A stretch of DNA of 64,000 bases, taken from the NCBI RefSeq assembly GCF_026745355.1, contig NC_079209.1, positions 23,959,733-24,023,732 of the forward strand. Reading direction: 5' to 3'. A model generated the notes under the pieces. The model was not told where the DNA came from. It searched no databases and saw only the letters and a list, made by a program, of their open reading frames with translations. Source of the DNA: Beta vulgaris subsp. vulgaris. Taxonomy: Eukaryota; Streptophyta; Magnoliopsida; Caryophyllales; Amaranthaceae. Both the position numbers and the translations under genes were made by a program. This document shows positions 45,291 to 57,165 of this stretch, piece after piece (position 1 is the stretch's first letter; every line of letters starts with the position of its first letter).

Positions 45291-47630
45291 GTGACGACGA
45301 CTGCTCGTTGTCTCGACCCTTCGGCCGTCCCCGATGCGGTCCTCCTTCCGAGCCCTGCCTGGTTCTATGTGGAAGAGGCCGAGGGAGACATTCCCTACCC
45401 CTGGGAGGTATCCGTAGCTTACCCTTATGCACAACATATTTACTTAGATCATTTCCTTCATGATGATGTAGTTATGGCCGATCAGGGTGGTGCCACTGAG
45501 AATTCGGACCAGGTAGAGTACCCCCCACTCGTGCCCGGCGGGGGGCTGACCAACAAGTAGCCACATCCTACTTGGGTGAAAGTGATGATGAGGGACATGT
45601 CCGCCCTCGAAGCGAAGTGGTTCATTCGTGATCCTTATGCCTTATATAGACCAAGGAATACAAATACGGTGTTAATGACTCCCCCTGGGTGTGTTGCGTT
45701 GTACCGAGCATGCTTAGATTTTGGCTTGAGATTTCCTCTTCATCCCTTCATTAGGGAACTCATGACAGCGTACGACTTTACGTCTACACAATTGGTTCCC
45801 AACTCCTAGTATACCATCTTGGGCTTTGTTATGATATGTCATTCATTGGGAGTCACTCCCACCCTTCGCTTGTGGCGGAATATGGCCAAGCTAGTAAAAA
45901 TCGTCGACATCGAGGATAACGGTGGTGGCTAGTGGGGAATTCAATGCCGGAAAGGGTATAAGATTGTTCGGAAGATGCCTACGGCACAAAAGAAGTTCCA
46001 ACGTCAGTTTGTTTATATTTACTATGGCAGTGACTGGGGTTTGCCTATCACGTGGTCTCGAGAGGGACCACGGACTTGTTTGAACTTTGAGGTGCCAGAG
46101 ATGTCAAAGGAGGAGGTCGTGGTGGCCTGTTACTTTCAGACTCATTGCGAGGAGGTAGACGGGGAAAGAGTGCTTGTCCCCACTAATTGGCTCCCCAAGC
46201 CAAAATATGCTGAGGATGAACACTTCTTATCTGCCTTCGGAGTGAGCCCGGCTTACCCTCAGGGTAATGGGTCGGGATGATGTTTTCATACTTAAGTTTT
46301 TTATTAATATATGCTGATGTTGCCTTACTTTTACTTGTGTAGTCCTTTCCCGTTCACGATTAGACGAAAAGATGGCCAATAGAGTTGATATCAACACCAT
46401 CATGGCCCAAAGGCTTAGGAGGGAACTTCAGGACGGATCGATCACCAGGGTACCTTCGCAACCTTCGGTAATCTCCACTTCTCTTCTTATTTGTTCGTTT
46501 CTTATGTTTTTATGCTAACTTTCGATGCATCCAGGATCCCGCCAACACACGGCGCAAGAAGGAGCGCTCCACTACTTCCTCGGGGCGTCCCGAGACAGTG
46601 ATCACCTTGAAACAACCACATTCGAGCGTGGAGAGGAGGCCTTCCTTGATTAGAGGGCCATCCCTCCAGTCGGGACTGGATGCAAACTTTGATGAGGGGA
46701 ATTATGAACTTCCCCCAACTCCCAAATACACTCCTTCTTCTCCTTCGCCGCCGCCGAATAGGGTGCGCGGGGCTTTGGCTGGGGGCGACACCCCTTTCAC
46801 TAGGTTGTCGACTGATGGCAAGGGTCGACGATCGAGGAAGATGTGTAGAGAGATGGTTGGTCCCAAGGATGAGGAGTATCTCGAGTCCATTGGCGAGGTC
46901 GAGGTTGACGAGCTTCAGCGCGCTTGGTTGGATGTAAGTGTTATCATCTTTGTGTTTTATTGTATCTTGTATGTCTCTCTAACTTCTTTTCCTAACTTTG
47001 CAGATGTTTATTCGGATTACTATGGTGGCACGCCATCGTATAACCTTTGACTGCGGAGAATGAGAGGTCGTCCGGTAGAGTAGCTGAGTTAGAGGATTTA
47101 GAGACAAAGCTTCACAAGTTTGAATGCGAGCTGACGAGGGCGATGAGGGCCATTGACAATGACCCAGCTGACTTTCAAGAGAAGTCGAACGAGCTGAATG
47201 GCTAGATTGGTCAACTGACGAAGGATCGTGATGATGCCTTGAAGAAGGTGGGTTGTCTCTCGGCGAGGCTGAAGGAGGCTCGACAGAAGGCTGAGAGGAG
47301 TTTCGCGGAGTGGTTTCAGGCGTGGCAAGAGTCAGACGAGTGTTTGGCGTACAACACCAAGGTTGGGGGAACTCTTTCCATGCCGGTGAGGAGTCTGCGC
47401 TGGCTCAGATGAAGAAGGTCGTGATTCAGGACTCTCCCAATTTTCATTGGGAGGCTTCGACTAGGACTTATCAGTCCCTTTGCGAAGCCGAGATGGCTTT
47501 GTTGCGTGATCAAATGGCGACCACCTGCTTGGGCCAGCAGGCTGAGCCCCGCGCCCAACAATTCTCGGGAGGTTTTGATGATGTTGCATTTGATGAGGAG
47601 GGTAGGGACTACGACAACTCTTCTCATTAG
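45291..47630 (+). pseudogene. antisense accessory ORF of Tat-like gypsy element
   Basis: Plus-strand gene opposite to gag-pol, between integrase and the 3' LTR. The first exon carries a domain resembling the 'putative gypsy type transposon' family: AKWFIRDPYALYRP, LDFGLRFPLHPFIRELM, ILGFVMICHSLGVTPTLRLW, then RQFVYIYYGSDWGLPITW. Probable introns are 46262-46342, about 46469-46532 (GTAATC...CATCCAG) and 46934-47004 (GTAAGT...TTTGCAG). Later exons encode a basic Ser/Pro-rich region and a Glu/Lys/Arg-rich coiled coil (AELEDLETKLHKFECELTRA). In-frame TAG stops occur at about 45558, 45807, 45930 and 47200. Antisense ORFs at this place are known in Tat elements; the role is unknown. Confidence 0.78.
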
Positions 47631-47640
47631 TGCCTTAGTA

Positions 47641-48119
47641 TCTTAGCCCTTTGTTTGCTCACGCTTGTCTGTGTTATGTTGTAGTTTTCAAAGAGGTGGC
47701 CTCCTGTATGTTCAAGGCTGCCTCCCTTATGTTGTAATTTTCAAAGAGATTGCCTCTTGTTTGTTCAAGGCTACCTCCCTTATGTTGTAATATTTGTGTT
47801 ATCAATGAGAGTATCGGCTTCGATCTTGTTTTGTTAAGTGTTGTGATTTGTCCATTTTTGCTTTTTGTTTCGTGATTCATTGTTTGGCCGAGGCATTGCC
47901 TGGCTCACACTATTTCGGATGTCGTGGTGCAGCATGTTTTGTCGAACTTAGAAAATGTGCCGAGGCATATGCTTGCCTTCTCACAAAATTTGTGCCGAGG
48001 CCAAAAAGCCTGGCCCATGTCCATCGATGCCCCTAAATTACAATACTTAAACAAAATACTTCGTCAAATTATCCGCATTCCATGGTCGGGCAAGAGGGAC
48101 TCCCTCAGGTGATTTAATT
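47641..48119. other. gypsy element spacer
   Basis: Between the ends of the convergent antisense ORF and integrase. Contains a direct repeat of about 75 bp (TTATGTTGTAGTTTTCAAAG at about 47676 and TTATGTTGTAATTTTCAAAG at about 47729, with shared CAAGGCTACCTCCCTTATG-like tails). No gene. Confidence 0.6.
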
Positions 48120-49203
48120 CGATACATTCCTGGTTTCATCATATGAGTGACCTTGTAGGGTCCTTCCCAGTTGGGGCTAAGCTTGCCTTGAAGGTGCGAG
48201 TTTCCCGTTGCTTCTTTTTTTCGAACAACCCAATCTCCTAACTGTATGGGCCTATGCTTTACTCTTCTGTTGAATATCGAGTGACCCTCTTCTTGTATTG
48301 GATGGATCGGAGGAAAGAGTTGCCCCTGATCTCTGGTAGAAGGTCGAGGTTGATAGGTTTCGCTTGTTCATTTTCAGCATAATCATAAAATGTCATACGG
48401 GGAGAAGGTATGCCGACCTCCACAGGGAGGAGAGCCTCGCTCCCATAGATGAGCTGAAAAGGAGAGTATCCCGTAGCTTCCTTGACAGTTGTTCATGCTG
48501 ACCAGAGTATCCCAGCAATTTGCGACCCATGCTCCTTTTGCTCCATCCAAGGACTTCTTAATTCCTTTAAGAAGAACCTTGTTTGCTGTCTCAGCCTGAC
48601 CGTTTGTCTGGGGCCTCGAGATAGCAGAAAACGTGGTACTTATGCCAAAACGACCACAATAGTCTCGGGTCGGCCCACTGTTGAATTGCCTACCATTGTC
48701 AGATACAAGGGTTTTAGGGACTTCGAATCTTGTTATGATGTTCCTCTATATGAACATTTGCACTTATTTGTCCGTGATTGTGGCAAGGGCTCGGCTTGTA
48801 TCCACTTGGTGAAGTAATCTATTGCGACAATAAGAAATTTATATTAACCTGAAGCGGGAGGGAACGGGCCAAGTAGGTCCATACCCCATTTGTCGAAGGG
48901 CAAGACAACTTGTATGGTGGTAAAGAGATTCGCTGGTGTGTGAGGGAGATCTGAGAACAACTGGCACTTAGGACACTTTTGAACCAATTCCATTGCATCT
49001 TCTTTCAATGTCGGCCAATAGTACCCTGCCCGGAGTGCCTTGGCGACGACGATCCTGCTTCCTTGATGACTTCCACATGCCCCCTTGTGTATCTCCCTTA
49101 ATATGTAGTCCCCATCCTCAAGGGTGACACACTTCAGGAAGGGATGAGTGTAGGATTTCTTGTATAAGTATCCATCGTGCCATGCGAACCACTTAGCCCT
49201 TGC
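48120..49203 (-). pseudogene. integrase of gypsy element
   Basis: Read on the minus strand: an HHCC finger with REIHKGACGSHQG and CPKCQ (about 48990-49110), then the core with FDKWGMDLLGPFPPA and FLIVAIDYFTKWIQAEPL. Later parts are in shifted frames: GYSPFQLIYGSEALLPVE (about 48420-48480) and a C-terminal region ending with GPYKVTH-like sequence near 48145. The upstream boundary is a TAG at about 49201 in the same frame as RNase H, where Gln would be usual. Confidence 0.85.
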
Positions 49204-50070
49204 CTAGACCTTCTCAGCTTCCTTCTCGTCCAAGGGGAGCTCCTCATCCCTCAAATACTTAATCATTTTATCCATCCACGTAGAAGTTTTGTCGAAGACG
49301 AAAGTTTGCTTAACATTGATGGTAGGGTGGTGGATGACTTGCCACATGATGGTTCTTGGGCTGAGCCCATCTGCTGAGCTCGTCATCTGGGCTAGGGCGT
49401 TAGCATGCTGATTTTCTGACTGAGGCACATGTAAGATCTGAAAATCTTGTAGATTATTGACCACCTCTTTAATTTTAAATCTATACATCTTCATGTTATC
49501 CTCCTTGGCCTCAAATTCACCCGATACTTGATCGACTATTAGCTGTGAATCCGACCTGGCTCGAACTGACTTGGCTCCTGAGGCAATGCATATTTGTAGC
49601 CCTAAAATCAGTGCCTCATACTCAGCCTCATTGTTGGAAGCTAGAAAGTCGAACTTAATGACATATTCCAACTTCTCGCCAACGGGGGGTGTTATGACTA
49701 GCCCAGCTCCACTCCCCGTTTTGGTTGAAGAGTCATCAACTTGAAGCCCCCAGGTTGCTGATCCCTCTTCCTCAGCTGGTCCGGAAGTGCACTTTGAGAT
49801 GAAGTCTGCAAGGGCTTGGGCTTTGATTGCCCTACGGGGTTCATACTCGAGGCCGAAGTCGGCCAGTTGGTCAGCCCAATCCGTCATGCGGCTAGAGTGA
49901 TTGCAATTTTCAATAACTTTTCGAAGAGGTTGTCCGGTCAGGACCTTAATATGATGCGCTTGAAAGTAGGGCTTCAGCTTCCGACTTACCATAACCAAGG
50001 CGTAAACAATCTTTTTAATCTGGTTATACTTGCTTTCTGCCCTTCGAAATGCATGGCTGACAAAGTACAC
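49204..50070 (-). pseudogene. RNase H and second (archaeal-type) RNase H of gypsy element
   Basis: 289 open codons. The first half continues the RT-linked RNase H (ESKYNQIKKIVYALVMVSRK, VLTGQPLRKVI, DWADQLADFGLEYEPR). The second half is an archaeal-type RNase H: LQVDDSSTKTGSGAGLVI, SNNEAEYEALILGL, ARSDSQLIVDQVSGEF and HVPQSENQHANALAQ. A double RNase H is a known mark of the Tat lineage. The frame ends at TAG before integrase. Confidence 0.93.
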
Positions 50071-51057
50071 AAGGTGTTGACCATCTTATCGGTCGGCCAC
50101 AAGTACCGCACTCAGTGAATATTCGGACACCGCCAGATAGACATATAATGTTTCCCCAGCAAGGGGGGAATGAGCTTGGGAAGGGTGGAAAGGTGTTGTT
50201 TAGTTGTTGAAACGCTTGTGCTTCTTCATCCCAATCAAATTCTTTTCGCTTGAGTGCGCGAAAGAAGGTAAGACTCTTGTCGGCTAACCGAGATAAGAAG
50301 CGCCCGAGAGCCGGTGAGGTGTTGTACCTCGCGGACTTTCTTAGGAGACCTCATGTCCAACACTGCTTGTACTTTATCTGGGTTAGCCTTAATTCCCCTT
50401 TCGTCGACCAAAAAGCCATGGCATTTCCCTCCCTTAACTCCAAAAACACACTTTTTGGGGTTAAGCATCGACGAAGGGTAGACAAGGTTTCCCTCAAGTC
50501 AGTTGCGTGATCTGTTGCTTGCTTGATTTTGACGATCATATAGTCGACATATACTTCGATGTTGCGGCCTAGTTGGCCTTGAAAGATCTTGTTCAATGTG
50601 CGTTGATAGGTGGCTCCCGCATTTTTTAGCCCGAAGGGCATCATCTTATAACAATAGACCCCTTGGCTTGTAATGAAGTCCGTATGTGGCTTATCCTTCT
50701 CAGCCATGGGTATTTGGTGGTACCCTGCATTGGCGTCCATGAAACTGAGAAGTGCATGCCCTGCTGTTGAATCCACTAATCTGTCTATCTTGGGAAGGGG
50801 ATGGTTGTCTTTCGGATAAGCCTTGTTTAAATCCGTGAAGTCCACACACATTCGCCACGCTCTGCTAGACTTCTTGACGAGTACCACGTTTTCCAACCAT
50901 TATGTGTATTGACACTCTTTAATGAACCCTACTTCTAAGAGCTTCTTTACTTCTACTGCTGCGGCCGAGTGTCTCTCCGGGCCTTGGTGCCTCATCTTCT
51001 GCTTAACGGGGCGGTACACGTCTTTGATATTCAGTTCATGATACATGAAATGAGGGT
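50071..51057 (-). pseudogene. reverse transcriptase of gypsy element, catalytic Asp lost
   Basis: Motifs in order: EVKKLLEVGFIKECQY, a stop just before WLENVV, VLVKKSSRAWRMCVDFTDLN, FMDANAGYHQIPM, TDFITSQGVYCYKMMPFGLK and GATYQRTLNKIF. The catalytic box reads YVDYM (about 50531-50545) instead of YVDDM, so the second catalytic aspartate is replaced by Tyr. A frameshift near 50460 moves the thumb region (MLNPKKCVFGV, GFLVDERGIKANPDKV) into another frame. Confidence 0.92.
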
Positions 51058-51774
51058 CTAAAACCCGGCATGTCTGTGGCCTCGTAGGCGAAAGCGTCCT
51101 TGTACTCCCTCAATACCTTGATGATTTCCTCCCTTAGTGCCTGGTCTATTGTTCGGCCTACCCTCACTTGGTACCAAGTTCTTCATCAAGGTGACCTCCC
51201 CATCCTCTTCAACTGGTTGAGAGCGGTCATAGCATTTCGGGTTTTCTGAAATGTAGATGATGAGGCAGTCCAAGGGTGCCTCTGCTTCACTTCTCTTTCT
51301 CTTCTTAGGTGTTGTTACTTCTTTGGATGAGGTGGTGCCGTTTTTAAAGCTATTTACATAGCATTCTCTTGTTGATTGTTGATCCCCATGGATTTTGTCA
51401 ACTTCCCCCTCATCCGTCTCGTCTTGCATCAAAAGTTGATATATCGAGATGGCTGCTTTGACTTTGTTCAACGTTGGACGACCCACAATTGCGTTGTATG
51501 GCAATGGGATGTCCACTACGAGCAAATTAACTGGTAGGCTTCTTCCTTTGCTTTTCTCTCGGAGTCGCACTGGGAGTTTCATGGTGCCGACGGGATGAAC
51601 TGAGTTATCAAGCCTATACTTAAGTTTTTCTACGCAGTCCAGGGTGATGATGTCTGCGGAGGATCCGCTATCGATCAAGATCCTCTTAACTCTTGAGTTG
51701 GCGATCTTCATCTCAATCACCAAAGGGTCATCATGAGGCGTCTGAATGCGCCGAGTTATTTCTTCGAAGGTCAT
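51058..51774 (-). pseudogene. aspartic protease of gypsy element
   Basis: An open frame with DPLVIEMKIANSRVKRILID and the active-site segment ILIDSGSSADIITLD (about 51640-51690), then LPYNAIVGRPTLNKVKAAIS, typical of Ty3/gypsy proteases. The tail runs into a shifted frame before RT. Confidence 0.9.
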
Positions 51775-53584
51775 TACTGGCAGCTTGCCTGGGTGCCTTC
51801 TACCTTTAACACTTGATGCTTCAGCTCTTGGAGGTGGGACTTGCGGGAACGGCCGGTTGGGATTCCTGAGGCGAATCCACCCGATATGACACCGACATAC
51901 CCTTCGGTCTCATCACTGTTAGCTCGCTCATCCTTTCTCTTGTCCTTGTTGTCGGGGTTTTTGAGGTACCTATTGAGTTTTCCTTGGTCGGCTAGATTTT
52001 CCAAAGCCTTCTTCAACTCCCTACAATCGCGGGTGGTGTGACCGCACTCCCTGTGGTACTCACACCATAGAAGCTTGTCCCACATAGTGTTGGATGTCTT
52101 AATGGGGAGTGGCTTAAGCAACACTGACTTTTCTTTAAGGTCCAAGTAAATCTCCCTTTGGTTCTTGTTAAATCGAGAATCCTCTCTACTAGCGGAGGGC
52201 CGGTTAGGCTGAGGGTTGGGTCGAGGAGCTTTCATCTGATCTCGGCCGTTGCGGTGATCCGCAAGACCATTATCCTCCTTCCTCTTCCTCGAATTGTCGT
52301 TGCTCGGCCTACAAATATTTGAGGCTTGTATGAACTTTTGTGCTCGAGTAATAGCTTCTGTGAATGTAGTAACTTCATTCTCTGCCAAGAACCAACGGAA
52401 CTTACCCCGCAAGAGCCCAGACATAAGCGCGGTGAACGCTACTCCATCTTGGAGATCTGACACCCTTAATTATTCTTCGTTAAACCTCCTGATGTAGTCG
52501 CTTAAACTCTCGTTGTTCTCTTCTCTGACCAACATCAAATGGATGCTAGTCTTCTTGTGTCTCCTCCCCGCAATGAAGTGTTGAAGGAAGAGTGCCTCTA
52601 ACACTAAATAGTTAGTGATGATACCCGAAGACAATTCCGAAAACTAGCTAAGTGCCAATCCTTTGAGCGTGGTTGGGAAGTAGCGACACTACGCAGCTTC
52701 GCAACCCGTTTGCACACTTATTTGTGCCTTATATGAGGCCATATGGTCAGTCGGATCCGTCCAACCTGCATATTGCTCGATGAGGGGTACTTTTACTTTG
52801 CTTGGATTAGGGGTGTCCATGATTTCTTTGCTGAAGGGGGTCATGAAGTTCAAGACACCTTTGTTAACCATATGGGAGTCCCCACGCTTACGTGGTAGAG
52901 ATGAGGTCGAGTCCACTCATCCTCCCGTCTCCTGGGCGAGCGAGGAGGGGATCTCTCTCGTTCTCGGCGAGGAGAGTGGGGCTGACCAAGGTCACGCTCA
53001 CATCTTGACGGGGCCGCCCTTGATGCATCCTTTCTATTCATAATTTCCCTGGCGTCCATCTGCCCCTTACGAAGTCGATTCTCTTTGATTTTCTGACGGG
53101 CGTCTCTCTGCCTGCGTTCTGTCCGAGGAGATCTCTGCTCAGACCGATGGGGTCTATGGGCTGGGTGAGGGGGTCTCTGAACTGAATGAGGAGGTATTTG
53201 CTCTCTTGGTCGCTCATGCCTCCGTGATGAGGGCTGAGGGGGTCCAGCAACATTTGATCTTTGCATCTGAGACGCTACTTCTCTCACTTCCACCTCAGGC
53301 TAAGACTGGGGTTGGGGTTGTCCCCCACTTTGAAGAGTGGCCAACATGGCCCTTAGGTTCCATTCAATGTTTTGGTTCAGCTGGTCTGCTATCCTCTGGA
53401 GTTCAGCAGGTAGAGGGGGGTGTGGATGAGGGGATCCAGCTAGCTGAGGCCGAGGCACATGCTCAGGCGGAGGTGTAGGGCTTTCGTCCTCGTGAGGGTC
53501 GAGTGTCTCAACGGTAGGTGTGTGATGGGAAGGTGGATTAGGTTCTGACTGAGGAGCCTTATGGTTTCGGCGGATCGATGTCAT
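51774..53584 (-). pseudogene. gag of gypsy element
   Basis: It starts at ATG 53584, about 50 bases from the primer site. The N-terminal part is Pro/Arg-rich with SPRRERERSPPRSPRRRE. The capsid-like Retrotrans_gag region begins PFSKEIMDTPNPSKVKVPLI and EQYAGWTDPTDHMASYKAQI and continues past stops at about 52689, 52644 and 52464 to GVAFTALMSGLLRGKFRWFL and a knuckle-like CEYHRECGHTTRDC (about 52030-52075). A frameshift near 53297 divides the N-terminal segment. Stops sit where Trp or Gln is expected. Confidence 0.88.
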
Positions 53585-53618
53585 TTCAGCTCTCGGTTGT
53601 GGCTTGAGATTGTTGTAT

Positions 53619-53637
53619 CCCCACAGACGACGCCAAA
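53619..53637 (-). other. primer binding region of gypsy element
   Basis: The minus strand reads TTTGGCGTCGTCTGTGGGG directly after the LTR end (TAAACAG). This is the usual form in Tat-type elements (TTTGGCGCCGTCTGTGGG) with one C-to-T change. Confidence 0.85.
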
Positions 53638-53638
53638 C

Positions 53639-53999
53639 TGTTTATGTCAAGAAACTTTAAATAGTGATGAAAGGGATGTCAACTGAATACCAAGACGGTA
53701 CGTGAGCTCCGATGGATCTTAACACCGGTGAGCCTGCAAAGTACACTGAAAAACTACCCCGTGGTTTTTCCGGGAACGCCCCTCTGACGCTCAAGTCAGT
53801 AATTAAGGTAGAGAGAGAAAGCAGTAATTGTAGAGAGAGATGCTCTATCCTGGGACAAGCACTACTTATAGTGGTTGTGAATTCCAATGAAGTAGGTTGT
53901 TTAGGCCAACTCCGGCTGGTGGAGGGTTGATGGCCCTAAGAGTAGGGTATTTTGGTAATTTTGCTAGAAATGGGTTGGTCCATGAAATTGGCCCAAACA
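53639..53999 (-). mobile_element. 5' LTR of gypsy element
   Basis: Bounded by TGTTTATGTCAAG and GGCCCAAACA on the plus strand, 361 bp, very similar to 44429-44823 but lacking about 35 bp in the middle (TGCTCTATCCTGGGACAAGC). Confidence 0.93.
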
Positions 54000-55820
54000 C
54001 AACTTAATAATAATAACCCCCCTTATACCTCCATAAATACGTTCATCCTCTCTCCCAACTGGTGCCTTATTATTTACTAGTCTTATATGGACGCTATGCG
54101 TGTGAAGTCATTATCTATGTTTTATAAGTGTATATGAAGGTGCAATTAAATCATCTTTTTTCCCAAATTTGTTTAATCCTTCAAATGTTGACCCATATAA
54201 CATCATAAAAACAGTGAAAACACTCCACTCTCTTACCAAAAACTTAAAAGAAACTCACTCCACCATCACCAATGGATATCTCACCAATTCACTCTCTAAT
54301 TCCTCACAATGTTCAAAATCAATCCATTGTTCCTCTCCAAAACCAGCAGAAAAATTAACCGTGCAAGTTTTTGCGCCTCAAGATATTGCTTCTCCACCTC
54401 AAAGCCTCAGCAACTTGAAGAAATAGAGGAGTCTCAATCTCAAGGAAAGATTTAATGAAGGTGAAGGAAATTGAACAAAAGGCAAAGTATTTGGGGCATG
54501 GATTTGGAGTAAATTTGGTAGGGTGCAGATCTTGTAAGTTATTGGAGTTTCTTGATCTAATTGAACATCAAAAGTGGGTGAAATTATTAAGGAAATGTGC
54601 TAAAAATCCTTTAGTTCCTGACACAATGAAAGAATTTGTAGGAACTTTAAGAACGATAATGGAGTGTGTTCCAGTGTTGGCAATGAAGTTTCGTTTTCTT
54701 TTCATGCGAATTATTTGGCTTATTTGTTTGAGGTTTCAAATGAGGGTTTTGATCTCTATTTTAAGGAAAAATATAGTGTTCAAATAGGAGAAGTAATCTA
54801 TGATGATATTGTTTCTTTTATTGGTGGTGATGTAGGAACAACCCTCATAAATTCACTCCTCTTTTGAAACTTATGTTTAATCTTGTCAGGAGAAGCGTAG
54901 TTCCTCGAACTCAAAAATGAAATGAAGTTGCCTTCATGATTCCTCTCCCACAAATTCTCATTAATTTTCCTTCATTGATGATCCAAAACTTGTTCCAATG
55001 TATACCTAATCTCAAAGTGGTTATGCTTTCCCTCTTGACCCATGTGTTTCAATGCTTTGTGGTAGATTTAAGTGGTTATGGATCTTTGTGCTTGACACCT
55101 GATCAGATTTTGCAAGAACAATCCTTATTATGATATTGAAGGTAGTGAATGGTAGAATCTGTTTTAGTGGGGATGTGAAGGAACAAGAAGAAAATGAGGA
55201 GGAACAAGAAGACGATAAGGAGATGGAGATGGTCTTTTCTGTTGAAAGGAAAAAGTTGATAATGTTAGGGATAAGAGGTTTAAGGAAGAGTTTTATGATC
55301 TTCACCAGGACTGCAAAAGGTGGCAGGACCTCTAATGTATTTGGATATCACTAGGGATCCTGAGGAACGGGAGGAAGTTCCAGAATCAGAGGTAGAGGAG
55401 GAATAAGAGGAACATCCCCATGTCGTTAAAAAAATTGTGAGGTTGGTTCCTAAGAGGAAGTAAGCTAAAGTTCCATCCCATCTAGGGGAACACCAGTTAC
55501 ATCAAGAGCTCCAACTAGGTGGTTTCACACCTTTCTCTTCTAGTTCTTCTAGTGCTGCTGTGGATTCTATGGTGAAAGAACTCAAGACGAAAGTTGAGGG
55601 TATGTTTGTTCCCATCAGAATATGGAAGCCAAACTTCATAGCCTTTGCACTACTATGGATAACTTGGTGAAGGTTATTATTCAAGAACTCCAACAGGCAG
55701 TAACCACTCTTCAATAATAAGTCATCAAGAGTCAACAAATTATCCTCAAGCGCATAGAGGAAGCAGTGTTTGAAGAAGTTTATGAAGCTGAAGTTCCTCC
55801 ACCTCCTCCTTCCCAAGCCT
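54000..55820 (+). pseudogene. Sirevirus envelope-like ORF (plus copy), degenerate
   Basis: It resumes the Sirevirus after the gypsy insertion. Pieces: an N-terminal Ser/Pro-rich segment (54169-54426), IEHQKWVKLLRKCAKNPLVP and VPDTMKEFVGTLR (54455-54660), then in the next frame SFSFHANYLAYLFEVSNEGF and VIYDDIVSFIGGD (54664-54867). These correspond to the same conserved region seen in the minus-strand copy at 8871-9110. An acidic EEQEDDKEMEM block (about 55180-55230) and a coiled-coil tail ending EVPPPPPSQA follow at 55550-55820. Frameshifts and stops throughout. Confidence 0.65.
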
Positions 55821-56362
55821 AAACCTACAAGCCCTCCTTTTAAAATTTGTTATTTTGTTGGAACAAATTCTTTTTTATTTTTTGGGCTTGTATCTTTTAA
55901 TTTCTCATGAGATGTGATTCCTCTTTGTTCTCTTTTTATTCGTTAATGAAACTTTTGCTTATAACTCCTTGTCTCTTATTATCTGAACTGCTTCTACTCT
56001 ATGCTTTGTTTAAACCACCTAATTAGAGTGGTGTTGTGATTGGAAACTTCCCATGATCACTTTAGCATAAAGCCTTTTTGTTGATGTCACTAGGGGGAAG
56101 AATGATTGCAAATTTTTAACATGATTAAACTCAAGTTCCTCATCATTTTATTGTGTTTCTCTCCTAGTCCAGAAAGTAGACAATCCTTAGATCTTGCTTT
56201 TTTTGTCGTTAGAAATTAGTTCTTACTTTGTTTAAGTTTCATAAGTATTCTTAGTTTCCTTTTCTGAGTTCTTTTTAAAAAATTATATTATTTATTTTAC
56301 TTAGCATATTTTTATTTGTGTTCCTTTAATTTTTGCTATTAAAAGTTATATTATATTACCAC
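55821..56362. other. Sirevirus 3' untranslated region (plus copy)
   Basis: AT-rich, no ORF. Leads into the polypurine tract. Confidence 0.5.
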
Positions 56363-56376
56363 CAAAAAGAGGGAAC
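56363..56376 (+). other. polypurine tract of Sirevirus (plus copy)
   Basis: CAAAAAGAGGGAAC, equivalent to the CAAAAAGGGGGAATAT tract of the minus copy at 7393-7407. Confidence 0.75.
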
Positions 56377-56381
56377 ATTAT

Positions 56382-56430
56382 TGTCCTTGATATTTTGAGG
56401 ATGACAACATAACAAATGATCTAGTGATTT
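56382..56430 (+). mobile_element. 3' LTR start of Sirevirus (plus copy)
   Basis: TGTCCTTGATATTTTGAGG and the following ATGACA resemble the TTTTGATGATG/TTTTGATAATGACA starts of the other Sirevirus LTRs here. Cut after 49 bp by the CACTA at 56431. Confidence 0.65.
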
Positions 56431-57165
56431 CACAACAAGAATGTCATTCCTTTCCATCCGCCAAAATCAGACGCTAAAAATGCGGGATCAGAAGCTAAAG
56501 AGATTAGCGTCCGCTGACGGACCCTAAACGTCTGATGCAAAACCCTGGTCACTAATTCTCCAAATACCGTCTGCGTAGTGGACACTAAATATTTAGTGTC
56601 TGAAGTTTGAAATTTAGCGTCCGAAACTACGTAGACTGTAAATAGCGTCCGCTTTCTATAAATTCTAATCTGCCTATGGCCCGGATGTTAATTAGCGTCT
56701 GCATAAAGCGGACGGTATTTTACGTCCGAAAATTACCGGACGCTAAATAGTGTCCGCTCGTAGCAGATGCTAATTAGTGTCCGGCGCAACGGACTCTATG
56801 GTGAGTTAGGCGGGCGCTAATTGATCATATTTTTGTGATAAATTTTCTTCCTTTTTGCTTAGAGCGGACCCTCATTGCACACGGCGGACGCTAATATTTT
56901 TTTTTTTTTTTTTTGGAAAATAAACCTGAGTTGTAGTATTTGAATATTTTTTAACCTGTTTCATTTTCCAACAAAATATACTCAACTAATCAGCCGAATG
57001 CTGCACTAATGACCTGTTTGCATTAATTAGAAATTCATACATACACTAACATAAGTTAACATAAATTCATACATACATAAACATAAGTTAACGGTCTTAA
57101 CTAAATCATATGTTCTCATGTCCCTAAAAATAAACAAGATAGATATTTTAAACAATAGTAGGAAC

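Larger units (their letters stand above)
44429..53999 (-). mobile_element. full-length Ty3/gypsy element, Tat-like lineage
   Basis: Two similar LTRs (44429-44823 and 53639-53999) enclose gag-protease-RT-RNase H-integrase on the minus strand and an antisense ORF on the plus strand. The flanks share AACTT (44424-44428 and 54001-54005), one base off from being exactly adjacent on the right, so the duplication is CAACT or AACTT. Tat-lineage hallmarks are the GTTTGGCGTCGTCTGTGGG primer site, a second RNase H domain after RT, and the antisense ORF before the 3' LTR. Coding regions carry stops, so it is defective. Confidence 0.93.

Noticed and set aside
45091..45432. Minus-strand 113-codon frame opposite the antisense ORF
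   Set aside because: Arises from direct repeats and opposes the conserved domain; no homology recognised.
52780..53478. Plus-strand frames across gypsy gag
   Set aside because: Shadows of the GC-rich gag coding sequence on the minus strand.
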